NCBI RefSeq assembly: GCF_900200035.1
Contig: NZ_FZTC01000026.1
Coordinates: forward strand, 22,558 to 86,557
Direction: 5' to 3'
DNA: 64,000 nucleotides
Origin: Klebsiella grimontii
Lineage (GTDB): Bacteria > Pseudomonadota > Gammaproteobacteria > Enterobacterales > Enterobacteriaceae
Made by a program: the position numbers and the translations under genes
The notes under the pieces: model-generated
Told to the model about the DNA's origin: nothing
The model's database searches: none
Seen by the model: only the letters and a program-made list of their open reading frames with translations
Shown here: positions 1 through 8,070 of the stretch, piece by piece
How the letters are laid out: every line of letters starts with the position of its first letter
Position numbering within the stretch: position 1 is the first letter of the stretch

Positions 1-81
1 GAAGTCGGCAGTGACTCGACGCATTACATTTTGAACATCTGCCACCGAGTAGGATTCTGTTGAAGAAAATGACTGACTCAT
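1..81 (-). CDS. N-terminus of a CBASS partner protein, probably HORMA-like (cut by window edge)
   Basis: Only the first 27 codons are visible. The ATG overlaps the TGA of the CD-NTase as ATGA, so the two genes are translationally coupled. The visible start (MSQSFSSTESYSVADV...MRRVTADF) recalls the opening of bacterial HORMA (Cap7-type) proteins, which in type III CBASS bind and activate the nucleotidyltransferase and are removed by a TRIP13-like ATPase (Cap6). Position directly after the CD-NTase fits. The family call rests on a short stretch and on context, so it is tentative. Confidence 0.5.
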   Translation of the reverse strand, partial: MSQSFSSTESYSVADVQNVMRRVTADF

Positions 82-1028
82 GCTTCTTCCCTTACTTTTA
101 AACGTGGACCAAAGAGCTCTTTCCAGATAGCCAAATCGTCCTCTACTGAAGCGTGATGAGCAATCTCCCATGCTTCGGCAGCAGCATCTACAATCTCAAT
201 TCTTTCGTCATCGCTCAGACGACTGGCAACATTGTTGGTCACGCAAACCGGGTCGATAATGACAACTGGATCTGAAAAATCAGGAATATCATTCCCGTTC
301 TCGGGAAAAAATATTTTCTCTTTAAGCCCTGACTGAGCAATGTAAAGCAGAAACTGCCTGAAGCGGCTCTCAATACTTCCTTCTTTACCGTTCTTATCAA
401 GTAGAAAAGCCAGAATAAGCTCAATGGTAAATGATTTCAGATGGATTAACCCGGCGTGATTTCGCCACTTTTTAGCCAGTCGAACAAGCGTTCTGAAGTC
501 ATTGTCTGTTTCTTTTCTGTCACGAATAAACTTTATTTGACACGGCGCGCAGGTGTGAAGCTTTGTCCCCTCATGGATGTCGAATTGCCATCCATATCCG
601 GCTTTATCGATGTCTTCTATCACAGGAACAACGTCAACATTCAGCCCGGATTTTACGAAGGTCACGGTTGCCGCTTTTCGCTGTAATTGGAAATCTTCAA
701 CAGATTTGTTGGGGTAGAGTTTTACCAGAGCGTTGAAGATTTTTTCGCTGAGACTCCCGAGGGTTTCCTGGGTAACATCCTTTCCGGAAATATAAAAAAC
801 CACATCTACATCGACAGGATCTTCATGTGTTTTACGCAAAATTGTAAATTTTGCAAAGGAACCAGCCTTAACAACTTTGGTTATTTTGATCTCATCCTGC
901 TCTTTCACGGATTTTTTTAGCTCAGTAATAAGCCGATCAACCTGAGCATGATATTCAGTTCTTTTATCCGAAGGAAGCCTCAGGACATTACTGTCATAGT
1001 AGCGGAGTTCTGTGTTGCTGAGCGGCAT
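78..1028 (-). CDS. CBASS CD-NTase (cyclic oligonucleotide synthase)
   Basis: A cGAS/DncV-like nucleotidyltransferase that makes a cyclic nucleotide alarm signal after phage infection. With the start used here (316 residues) the catalytic signature is intact: Gly56-Ser57, the Asp73/Asp75 pair in a DVDVV strand, and a third acidic residue, Asp132, in LNVDVVPV. The C-terminus ends in a Trp...FGP motif typical of the oligonucleotide-cyclase branch. The open frame extends 46 codons upstream, but the chosen ATG (MPLSNTELRYYD) matches the family start and has an AAGGA ribosome site about 8 nt upstream. It overlaps the next gene by ATGA. The effector and any TRIP13 gene would lie beyond the window. 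Confidence 0.85.
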   Translation of the reverse strand: MPLSNTELRYYDSNVLRLPSDKRTEYHAQVDRLITELKKSVKEQDEIKITKVVKAGSFAKFTILRKTHEDPVDVDVVFYISGKDVTQETLGSLSEKIFNALVKLYPNKSVEDFQLQRKAATVTFVKSGLNVDVVPVIEDIDKAGYGWQFDIHEGTKLHTCAPCQIKFIRDRKETDNDFRTLVRLAKKWRNHAGLIHLKSFTIELILAFLLDKNGKEGSIESRFRQFLLYIAQSGLKEKIFFPENGNDIPDFSDPVVIIDPVCVTNNVASRLSDDERIEIVDAAAEAWEIAHHASVEDDLAIWKELFGPRLKVREEA

Positions 1029-1324
1029 GTTTGATCCTTTGTTGACGTTTCTCAGACTGGGGCTGATGACCACTTTTTTTGGAAGTGTCATTGACAAAAT
1101 AGTGCCGCTTCGTTTGTTTTCAAGGGGCGACGACGAAAAAAAGACAGAATGTATAAGCTCGACCATTTTGCTTCAGGAGGGGAAAATTGGACTCCTTCTA
1201 ATCCCTATGGCAGAACCTGTGTAGTACAGCTAACTGATCGGCTCCCGAGAGGTTGATGCAATATAGGAGTTAACAATCTCCGTTTCTGGCACGCAGCAGA
1301 CAGACTGTACGACCTGTACCTGGG

Positions 1325-1500
1325 AAACGGGACGTTTTGAACTGGTGCCCAACGATAAGGCCATTAAATCCAAGTACTAAATCATCAACGATACCCGCAC
1401 TACGGTCCGCCACGCCTATCCACTCCAATTGCCCACGCTCTAATTCAGCATAAATGGCTGCGCCGGCTCTTTCATATTGGCCCATGGCCCATATAGCCAC
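1325..1500 (-). pseudogene. N-terminal fragment of a nuclease-like protein
   Basis: About 58 residues read as a normal protein start (MGQYERAGAAIYAELERG.., then GIVDDLVLGF..LIVGHQFKTS) before the frame runs into unrelated sequence and stops at 1270. The Asp-Asp followed by Gln-x-Lys on a strand resembles a restriction-endonuclease-fold core. The rest of the gene is missing, so it is a remnant. I do not recognise the parent family with certainty; a large defence protein is a reasonable guess. Confidence 0.4.
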
Positions 1501-1674
1501 GCATTGCCCGGCGCTCGCCCTCTGCTGGGGGCAAGGTTTTTGTTTTCACAATCTTCATTGATGAATCGGGCTTTTCATTTAAAGTCATTCGCTATGCCGC
1601 CTAATGATCTCGATTTGCCAAACCAGACAAACAATTCTGGTGTGCTTTTTTGCGCAGGTAATAGAGTGCACAGA

Positions 1675-1923
1675 TTATCGTACATTGTCATATTCTTTAC
1701 TATGCTTATAAAGATCGAAGACCCACCAGGACAATTGTTTCTCAACTGCCATTCTTAGTGCTTGGTTTGATTTCAGCGATGCATCTTGGGGAATGCCCTC
1801 TGGCGTAAAATCGGCAAGCTGTTGCTGGATAAATTTCAGCCGAAATTCTTTCTCCTCAATGCTCTCAATAAAGTTTTTAGTAACGAAATGGCTTATTCAA
1901 AAGTCGTTAATTACTTTATCCAT
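1675..1923 (-). pseudogene. Small decayed gene with an in-frame TGA
   Basis: Reading from ATG there are eight codons (MDKVINDF), a TGA at 1897-1899, then 73 further open codons that look protein-like (for example FIESIEEKEFRLKFIQQQL and VEKQLSWWVFDLYKHSKEY) up to TAA. The frame is also open for some distance upstream of the ATG. Function is unknown. Interpretation as a broken gene is an inference from the amphipathic, biased composition after the stop. Confidence 0.3.
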
Positions 1924-2629
1924 TGTCAATATTTTACTAATGAATTCGTTATCAAAACCATCAGAACTTGATAAACAATTTATTACTATAATAATTAATG
2001 TCAATTTTTATTTTTTTGTTGGATGATTAAACGGGTTATTTGGCTGCAGTGATGTGTTCATCACATTCCTTTATTTGGATGATTTTAAATTAAATTAGCG
2101 TCTACCACCAATTTTCAAGCAAGTCAGCGCCCCGTCTTGTAGACCTTGAGAATTCATTAAGCCACTATACCTTAACAACGCTACCGCCATCAGGGACGTC
2201 AGTCCTGATTAAGCATTGATATGTCTAAATGTTACCAAAATTATCAAGTTATTCAAGAAGGCAATCAGATATCTCTTGAATTTTTATATGCTTGGTTATG
2301 CGATTGCTATGGGACATGGTTTATGAACTGTAGTAGACCAAGCTGTCAGAAAATGCTCATAAGAAGCGCATTCTTAGCAAGTTCATGAAGATCTTTGAAT
2401 ATGGGGTAATCTTTCTATTAAAAATATTAAGTTAAAACAATGAGATGTTTTTAATTTATTTTATGAACTAGATTTCTATACAACATAAGGCAAATATGTT
2501 GGGTTTGTTCTTAACTTCATGAGTTCCTCTCTTTCAGTAACTTACCGATGAATCAGTCAGTTGCCAAAGTTTAGTTGTGGACTTACGATGACTTCATAAC
2601 GCAAAAATTACGGGGCATCCGCTAAGTTC
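1924..2629. other. AT-rich intergenic stretch
   Basis: No convincing gene. It is AT-rich, carries a possible 55-codon frame at 2221-2388 without a clear ribosome site, and leads into the recombinase gene. It may be eroded sequence between the CBASS block and the recombinase operon. Confidence 0.4.
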
Positions 2630-3002
2630 ATGGCATATTCCATCTTACATTTATCAAGGAACAACCAGAGAACTCATCTCATAGTTGATGATGTGACTAC
2701 CCTACCGGTCATGTTCGCCACAATTTATGGAATGAATGAACTGAGCAAGAAACACCTGGGGACTCAGGAAAACATTTTGTGTTCGCTGCGTTTCTTTTAC
2801 GTCTATTACTATAAGAAGCACAAACAAACATTTGACTACGATTTCTATCGGTCTGGCTACAATATCTCCTATTTTATCAGGGAGCTTGATGGCTTCTTTA
2901 CTTACCTGCTCGGGAAGCAACACCTGAGTAACGAGCCCGACATAATTGCTACTGGGTTTATACATTCTGCAATCTCCAGAGCCAACAAGTACACCTATGG
3001 TA
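2630..3002 (+). pseudogene. Integrase-type recombinase, N-terminal part, truncated by IS903 (GmtZ-like?)
   Basis: About 124 residues with the look of a tyrosine-recombinase N-terminal (SAM-like, core-binding) region: short helices around LCSLRFFYVYYYKKH and SYFIRELDGFFTYLL. The frame is cut at the IS903 end; the catalytic Arg...His-x-x-Arg...Tyr part is absent. The remaining C-terminal piece of the same operon appears on the far side of the IS, followed by a small overlapping gene. That arrangement resembles the middle gene of the gamma-mobile-trio (gmtY-gmtZ-gmtX) of mobile islands. The trio assignment is a recollection of family order, not a database match. Confidence 0.45.
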
Positions 3003-3020
3003 GGCTTTGTTGAATAAATC
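3003..3020 (+). repeat. IS903 terminal inverted repeat (left)
   Basis: GGCTTTGTTGAATAAATC, the canonical IS903 end; matches the right end as its reverse complement. Confidence 0.95.
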
Positions 3021-3058
3021 AGATTTCGGGTAAGTCTCCCCCGTAGCGGGTTGTGTTT

Positions 3059-4027
3059 TCAGGCAATACGCACGCTTTCAGGCATACCTGCTTTCGTCAT
3101 TTTGTTCAGCGCTCGTACCAGGGCCATAGCCTCCGCAACCTGACCATCGTACTCACGCAGCGTCAGTGAACCCCCGAACAGCTGTTTTACCCGGTACATC
3201 GCCGTTTCCGCTATCGAGCGACGGTTGTAATCTGTTGTCCATTTCCACCGCGCATTACTCCCGGTCATTCGCTGATTAGCCACTGCACGGTTACGGTCTG
3301 CATATTCACCGGGCCAGTAACCCGCACCTTTTCGGGGAGGGATAAGGGCGCTGATTTTCTTACGCCGCAGTTCATCGTGACAGAGCCGGGTGTCGTAAGC
3401 GCCGTCTGCCGATGCTGCCCTGATTTTTCTGTGAGTCTGCCGGATAAGACCCGGGAAGGCTTCTGAGTCCGTCACATTGTTCAGCGACAGGTCTGCACAG
3501 ATGATTTCATGTGTTTTGCTGTCAACTGCCAGATGCAACTTTCGCCATATACGACGGCGTTCTTTGCCGTGTTTTCTGACTTTCCATTCGCCTTCACCAA
3601 AGACCTTCAGCCCGGTGGAATCAATCACCAGATGCGCGATTTCACCTCGGGTGAACGTTTTGAAACTGACATTAACCGACTTTGCGCGCTTGCTGACACT
3701 GGTGTAATCCGGGCAGCGCAACGGAACATTCATCAGTGTAAAAATGGAATCAATAAAACCCTGTGCAGCCCGCAGGGTCAACCTGAACACGCGTTTAATG
3801 ACCAGAACGGTGGTGATGGCGAGATCAGAATAGCGCTGAGGTCTTCCCCGTGATGAAGGCGTTGCCGACTCATACCAGGCCTGAATAGCTTCATCATCCA
3901 GCCAGAAAGTTATGGAGCCACGGTTGATGAGGGCTTTATTGTAGGTGGGCCAGTTGGTGATTTTGAACTTTTGCTTTGCCACGGAACGGTCTGCGTTGTC
4001 GGGAAGATGCGTGATCTGATCCTTCAA
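3059..4027 (-). CDS. tnpA: IS903 transposase (DDE, IS5 family)
   Basis: Cut-and-paste DDE transposase. The catalytic residues are visible: Asp in LVIDSTGLKV, Asp in ASADGAYDT, and Glu in RRSIAETAMYRVKQLFG, the last being the IS5-type E-box. The 322-codon frame includes 15 residues before a GTG (VAKQKFKITNW) that gives the usual 307-residue protein, so the GTG may be the true start. The frame is intact and lies between intact ends, so the element could be active. Confidence 0.95.
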   Translation of the reverse strand: MKDQITHLPDNADRSVAKQKFKITNWPTYNKALINRGSITFWLDDEAIQAWYESATPSSRGRPQRYSDLAITTVLVIKRVFRLTLRAAQGFIDSIFTLMNVPLRCPDYTSVSKRAKSVNVSFKTFTRGEIAHLVIDSTGLKVFGEGEWKVRKHGKERRRIWRKLHLAVDSKTHEIICADLSLNNVTDSEAFPGLIRQTHRKIRAASADGAYDTRLCHDELRRKKISALIPPRKGAGYWPGEYADRNRAVANQRMTGSNARWKWTTDYNRRSIAETAMYRVKQLFGGSLTLREYDGQVAEAMALVRALNKMTKAGMPESVRIA

Positions 4028-4041
4028 CTCAGCAAAAGTTC

Positions 4042-4059
4042 GATTTATTCAACAAAGCC
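4042..4059 (-). repeat. IS903 terminal inverted repeat (right)
   Basis: GATTTATTCAACAAAGCC, reverse complement of the left end. Confidence 0.95.
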
Positions 4060-4332
4060 CTCCGTAAGCTGACTGAAATGAATCCGCGCTTCATGCTGGC
4101 TTTAAAAGAACAAGAAGAAGCTCTTATTGTACTTGAGGCTCTTGAAACTGACGCTATTAAGGCTCAGGGCGAGAAAAAACTGGTTTCCCTGATTTCTGAT
4201 GATCAGAATAACCCATTATGTCGGGTTATTGAGCGAATTAATGAGCAAATGCTAATTGGTAAAATCCCCAAAACCCTGGCGGATCTGTTCTTTATTGAAC
4301 AGAAACGTATAGAGAGAAATAATAATGGCTAA
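4060..4332 (+). pseudogene. C-terminal remnant of the interrupted recombinase-operon gene
   Basis: The frame is open from the IS903 junction (LRKLTEMNPRFMLALKEQ..) for 90 codons and ends with NNNG-TAA. The sequence is helical and charged with no catalytic motif. Its stop overlaps the ATG of the next gene by 8 nt, which shows that both belonged to one operon. Together with the N-terminal piece it would give only about 215 residues, so the central catalytic region has probably been deleted as well as the IS inserted. A separate original gene cannot be excluded. Confidence 0.45.
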
Positions 4333-4828
4333 GACCCCACGCAGTCGCAATGCAGACGATAAAGTCATTCAGGGTAAAGAACTTGATGCTTACATCAAAG
4401 CCGAGTTACAAGTTATGGTGCATGAGGGACTGGAAAAATCCCCCATTCAACCATCCACATTACATGCCCGTCTTAAAGCCAAAGGAATAATTAAAGGGGG
4501 CATTAGTACCCTGACCTCTCGTAAAAGTATCATCAACAATTACAAACTTCGCCAGCATAACAACTACGAAGACGGTAAACGAGAGTTGACTACAGATGAA
4601 AAGGATAAATTGGCTAAGGGGCGAACCGGTGCTGCTTATATAAGTAAGGCAAATCGTCTTGATACTGAAATTATAGCCTTGAAAGCTAAATATGAACGAA
4701 ATATTCTGGCGCTCGCCGACATCATTGAGTATGTCGACAACGCAACCCCAATCAAAGTAGAGGATATTCTTGCTGACGATCTCATTCGAGAACTTGCTGA
4801 GCGCAAAAGAAATTCAAGTATGAGCTAA
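4325..4828 (+). CDS. Small recombination-operon protein, GmtX-like
   Basis: A 167-residue soluble, basic protein (MAKTPRSRNADDK..), overlapping the preceding gene by 8 nt. Residues about 35-70 (PIQPSTLHARLKAKGII..STLTSRKSIINNYK) look like a winged or helix-turn-helix segment, and the C-terminal half is a predicted long helix (RLDTEIIALKAKYERNILAL). As the last, small, overlapping gene after a recombinase it fits GmtX of gamma-mobile-trio islands, whose molecular role is not known to me. Confidence in a real gene is high; confidence in the name is moderate. Confidence 0.55.
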   Translation: MAKTPRSRNADDKVIQGKELDAYIKAELQVMVHEGLEKSPIQPSTLHARLKAKGIIKGGISTLTSRKSIINNYKLRQHNNYEDGKRELTTDEKDKLAKGRTGAAYISKANRLDTEIIALKAKYERNILALADIIEYVDNATPIKVEDILADDLIRELAERKRNSSMS

Positions 4829-5015
4829 TACAGCCGACTCAAGAGTAAACGCCCTGCTCTTTACGTAAAATTAGTGCAGCAACTATCAATACTCCCTCGT
4901 CTGAATCAATTATGTCGAAGGGAGTCTTGTATTTTAATGCCCGATTTGGTTCATTACACCAATTTAATGTTGCCCTTTCGTTACCTTCAAAAAGTTCAGT
5001 AGCCCTTGTATAACA

Positions 5016-5348
5016 TCATTTTTTGTCATCATATTTTACGCCTGAAGACGTTTTGAGTGCATCGATGAGGTTACTTCGCTCTTCCTCTGTCATCCGGGAT
5101 ATGAGCAATGCAAGTTCAGCTGTTGTCTGATCATCACAAAAAAAGTAGTTTAACGGCACATTTAACTCTGTAGCCATCCGTCGAAGCGTATCAATATCGG
5201 GGACATGTCGTCCTTTCTCGTAATGATTCATACGACTGCTAGCCGATGCGGGATCAAAGCCAACATGGAGCCCCAGAGAGCGCTGTGATAGTCCCGCCCT
5301 ACATCTCGCTTCCTTAAGTCGTTCTGGTATCGGATTTTTTTCTGACAC
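5016..5348 (-). CDS. XRE-family transcriptional regulator
   Basis: A 110-residue DNA-binding protein with an XRE/Cro-type helix-turn-helix at about residues 9-65 (RLKEARCRAGLSQRSLGLHVG.. followed by YEKGRHVPDIDTLRRMATELNVPLNYFF), then a short acidic tail. It faces away from the next gene across a 97-bp gap that holds two inverted repeats, so it probably represses both itself and the divergent gene. It resembles phage-type or mobile-island repressors. Confidence 0.85.
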   Translation of the reverse strand: MSEKNPIPERLKEARCRAGLSQRSLGLHVGFDPASASSRMNHYEKGRHVPDIDTLRRMATELNVPLNYFFCDDQTTAELALLISRMTEEERSNLIDALKTSSGVKYDDKK

Positions 5349-5374
5349 TGATTCATCTTCATCGGCCTCGGGTG

Positions 5375-5423
5375 CTTAGATTGTCTAAGTATCTTTCATT
5401 GTTGTATACTTAGCAATCCTAAG
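5375..5423. promoter_or_regulatory. Paired operator between divergent genes
   Basis: Two related inverted repeats: CTTAGATTGTCTAAG (5375-5389) and CTTAGCAATCCTAAG (5409-5423), with centres 34 bp apart. They share CTTAG/CTAAG arms and sit in the gap between the XRE gene and the divergent 182-residue gene, so they are the likely binding sites of that regulator. Confidence 0.6.
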
Positions 5424-5445
5424 TTAACAGCCTTGTTTTAGCCCT

Positions 5446-5994
5446 ATGAATAGTCAAGTAATCAACCCTGAGTCGTACATATTTTCTGCAATCTTTTATA
5501 TTGGGAAGGATAATTTCACCAGTAACGATGTAGCGAAAATTCTTATCGAGCGATTTTCACTTCAGAAAACTTTTTTAAAGGCTAAAGCTTTTACTTATAA
5601 TCAAATTCAACGTCTGGTTAGAAATGGGTTATTAAATAAAGTACGAATAGTTGGTGTATATCAATATTCATACTCAACTACCTCTGAGTTTAACGTTGCA
5701 ATAAAAAGTGTAGATTTAATTGAGGTACCATCAAGTTCTTCTTGTCAACTTGTTTCAAGTGCAACCAGCAATGAAAACATTAAAATAAAGTCTCTTATTG
5801 AAAAATACAGCAGTGAGTTGGCGAAAGTATCAGGAGCAAAGGAGATTTATGAAGAATTGATCATTGCTGTGCCAAGTAGAGAGGATGAATTTAGAAAACT
5901 TTCTTTTGAGCAAGAGAGAAAACACATTAAGATAAATGAAAAAATAAATACATTAATTAGAATTGTTAATGAATCTGTTTCGATAAATCAATGA
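5446..5994 (+). CDS. Hypothetical protein divergent from XRE regulator
   Basis: A 182-residue protein of unknown function. Residues about 20-75 (FTSNDVAKILIERFSLQK..YNQIQRLVRNGLLNKVRI) have the pattern of a winged helix-turn-helix, and residues 115-180 are a predicted coiled coil. It could therefore be a second DNA-binding protein. There is no good Shine-Dalgarno sequence before the ATG. AT-rich compared with the metal cluster that follows, in line with island cargo. Confidence 0.6.
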   Translation: MNSQVINPESYIFSAIFYIGKDNFTSNDVAKILIERFSLQKTFLKAKAFTYNQIQRLVRNGLLNKVRIVGVYQYSYSTTSEFNVAIKSVDLIEVPSSSSCQLVSSATSNENIKIKSLIEKYSSELAKVSGAKEIYEELIIAVPSREDEFRKLSFEQERKHIKINEKINTLIRIVNESVSINQ

Positions 5995-6034
5995 ATTTTG
6001 AAAAATACTTGAAACTAAATGGATTCATGAAAAA

Positions 6035-6097
6035 GAGAGGGCAAAGCCTTGCCCTCTCCCCTCATGCACTGATAAATCATCATAAAATGATGATTTA
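6035..6097. terminator. Two adjacent hairpins after the 182-residue gene
   Basis: First stem GAGAGGGCAA/TTGCCCTCTC with a 4-nt loop (6035-6058). Second is a perfect 11-bp stem (TAAATCATCAT/ATGATGATTTA) with a 3-nt loop (6073-6097). Neither has a strong T tract, so they may act as a terminator or as mRNA 3'-end structures. Confidence 0.4.
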
Positions 6098-6298
6098 CAG
6101 CACGCACCACTATATGCTAGTCCTTAATAAATATAATCCCAGCCGACTCCAGATGCAACCTTTCAGTTTACACTGCTACTCATTAAACAATGAGTTCATC
6201 ATTACACCTTATAAGCTGTAAAGTATAAAAACTCCTTACAGGCTGTTTTTTTAAGAGCATCGAGCATATTTTAAACTAATCAACATGGTCACCTACTT

Positions 6299-6595
6299 AT
6301 GAATACTGCTTTTCCAGTTAAACTTCTTAGCCAGTTACGCCCGCTTTTAATTGGTTTTCGTAAATCGAAAGGATTAACTCAAAAAGAATTATCTGCTAGA
6401 TTGGGTGTGACTCAGCAGACTTATGCTCGCCTTGAGGCAAATCCTTCAAAGGCAAGTTTTCAGCGACTATACAAAGTGTTAAATATTTTAGGGGTGGAGA
6501 TGTCGCTTAGTTCTGTGCCTATTTTAACGGATGCAAGATCTTCAAATTTTGTAGAAAAAGAGTTTGATTTACCGGCAAGGAGTGAAGATTGGTGA
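6299..6595 (+). CDS. HipB-like XRE antitoxin, orphan
   Basis: A 98-residue protein with a helix-turn-helix at about residues 17-70 (LIGFRKSKGLTQKELSARLGVTQQTYARLEANPSKAS) and the short C-terminal extension seen in HipB-type antitoxins. HipB neutralises and co-represses the kinase toxin HipA, which normally starts right at its stop codon. Here the following frame closes after about ten codons and no hipA is present. It is either a solitary regulator or the survivor of a truncated module at the border with the metal cluster. Confidence 0.6.
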   Translation: MNTAFPVKLLSQLRPLLIGFRKSKGLTQKELSARLGVTQQTYARLEANPSKASFQRLYKVLNILGVEMSLSSVPILTDARSSNFVEKEFDLPARSEDW

Positions 6596-6832
6596 TAGTT
6601 GCCCAAATGCAGAATGACGGATGAAGAAGCTTTAGGACCTCATCTAAATTTTTGCCGGATACAAGCGCTTTATAAAGATAATGAATCTTCCTGAAAAGCT
6701 TGAATCACGTTGTTTATTTGCGGTCATGGCCTAATAGTTAGACCTTGGTCTCTGGCGTCCTGATGAAGTCCGCTGCGTGCCAAAAACGGACATTATAAAA
6801 CTGGTAGTCTTTCAGATCAGAACAAATCCAAA

Positions 6833-7276
6833 ATGAGCTATTGCAATCAGGTCCACAGCGCGGATACATTACGCATGTTGTTACTTTGTATCATCAGGAT
6901 GCCGTTGACCGTGTTTATTCGCCGTGAAGTCATTTCCAGAATCGTGCTTATCATCATGGCAGTTGCCGTGCTGAGCAGTTCGCTTATGGTAAAACCACAG
7001 GCTGCATACAACATTCAGGAAACAACAACCGTCAGCGAACATCAGCACGACAGCGATGAACCACTGAATGAGCACGATCCACTGCTGTTTCACTCCCACG
7101 GTAGCGTGCATCACCTCAATGCCGATCATTCCCACGATCTGAATAAACTCTTTGCTCTGACTGCCCTGCACGCCTGGAATCCGGGAATGCGGGTAATGTT
7201 TGCGTTGAGTTCAGAACAAATACTGCAAATGCCGCAGACCACCCCCGAACGCCCTCCGAGAATCCTTTCTGCGTAA
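6833..7276 (+). CDS. His-rich membrane-anchored protein of the nickel cluster
   Basis: A 147-residue frame with one membrane segment at about residues 30-55 (ISRIVLIIMAVAVLSSSLMV), followed by a His/Asp-rich region (EHQHDSDEPLNEHDPLLFHSHGSVHHLNADHSHD) suited to binding Ni or Co in the periplasm. It is the first gene of a same-strand group with the HupE-like and anchor proteins, 43 bp before the next start. The exact start is uncertain; Met23 is an alternative. I know no precise family name. Confidence 0.6.
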   Translation: MSYCNQVHSADTLRMLLLCIIRMPLTVFIRREVISRIVLIIMAVAVLSSSLMVKPQAAYNIQETTTVSEHQHDSDEPLNEHDPLLFHSHGSVHHLNADHSHDLNKLFALTALHAWNPGMRVMFALSSEQILQMPQTTPERPPRILSA

Positions 7277-7319
7277 TAACTTCTGTTAATTCGTTATTAT
7301 TCAACATGTAAGGATTGTT

Positions 7320-8057
7320 ATGAATACCAGCCTTGATACACAGGGCCGGTTGAGCGCCGGCCTGCTTTCTGCTCAGGCGCGTTCGGCTTGTCTGTTTTTC
7401 CTGTTGCTACTGCTTTTCTACAGCCAGGGCGCGTATGCCCACGGCGTGGCGGAAGGCGACAAAGGGTACATCCAGGAGATCACCGGGATTAACATCATCC
7501 CGTTTATCTACCTTGGCGCGAAGCACATGGTGACCGGTTATGATCACTTGCTGTTTCTGTTCGGGGTGATTTTCTTCCTCTACAAAATGCGCGATATCGG
7601 GCTGTACGTCAGCCTGTTCGCTATCGGGCACTCGACGACGCTGCTCATCGGCACCTTCTTTGATATCAGCGTCAGTGCTTACCTCATCGACGCCATTATC
7701 GGGCTGTCCGTGGTCTATAAGGCGCTTGATAACCTTGGGGCATTCCAGCGCTGGTTTGGCGTTCAGCCCAACACGAAGCTTGCGACGCTCATCTTTGGAT
7801 TCTTCCACGGTTTTGGTCTGGCAACCAAAATCAAAGAATTCGAAATCTCTCCCGATGGCCTGTTCGTCAACCTGATTGCCTTCAACATTGGCGTTGAAAT
7901 CGGCCAGTTGCTCGCGCTGAGCGCCATCCTGATCGTCATGAGTTACTGGCGGCAAACGGCGAGCTTTTTCCGACACGCTTATACCGCCAATGTGGTGATG
8001 ATGAGCTCAGGATTCCTGTTAATGAGTTACCAGCTTTGTGGCTACATTTTAGCCTGA
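7320..8057 (+). CDS. HupE/UreJ-family metal transport protein
   Basis: A 245-residue polytopic membrane protein with a signal-like first segment ending at YAHG and the family's His motifs: GYDHLLFLFG near residue 77, IGHSTTLLIG near 103, and GFFHGFGLA near 162. HupE and UreJ proteins move nickel or cobalt. Here the gene lies in a nickel/cobalt resistance cluster, so a role in handling or expelling the metal is more likely than uptake for an enzyme. AAGGATTGTT precedes the ATG. The next gene begins 13 bp after the stop, so they form an operon. Confidence 0.8.
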   Translation: MNTSLDTQGRLSAGLLSAQARSACLFFLLLLLFYSQGAYAHGVAEGDKGYIQEITGINIIPFIYLGAKHMVTGYDHLLFLFGVIFFLYKMRDIGLYVSLFAIGHSTTLLIGTFFDISVSAYLIDAIIGLSVVYKALDNLGAFQRWFGVQPNTKLATLIFGFFHGFGLATKIKEFEISPDGLFVNLIAFNIGVEIGQLLALSAILIVMSYWRQTASFFRHAYTANVVMMSSGFLLMSYQLCGYILA

Positions 8058-8070
8058 GGGAGATAAAACA

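Larger units (their letters stand above)
3003..4059. mobile_element. IS903: IS903 (IS5 family) insertion sequence, complete
   Basis: The element is 1,057 bp, exactly the length of IS903, bounded by perfect 18-bp terminal inverted repeats and holding one transposase gene on the minus strand. IS903 normally makes a 9-bp target duplication. Here the left flank (CCTATGGTA) and right flank (CTCCGTAAG) do not match, so one side was probably lost by an adjacent deletion or by recombination between two copies. Confidence 0.95.

Noticed and set aside
1477..1758. A 93-codon plus-strand open frame opposite the nuclease fragment
   Set aside because: It is antisense to a more protein-like fragment and has low-quality composition.
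2221..2388. A 55-codon open frame (MSKCYQNYQ...)
   Set aside because: No ribosome site, Cys-rich odd composition, and no partner; treated as chance in AT-rich sequence.
6299..6830. A complete hipBA toxin-antitoxin pair
   Set aside because: No hipA frame follows the hipB-like gene; it closes after about ten codons.
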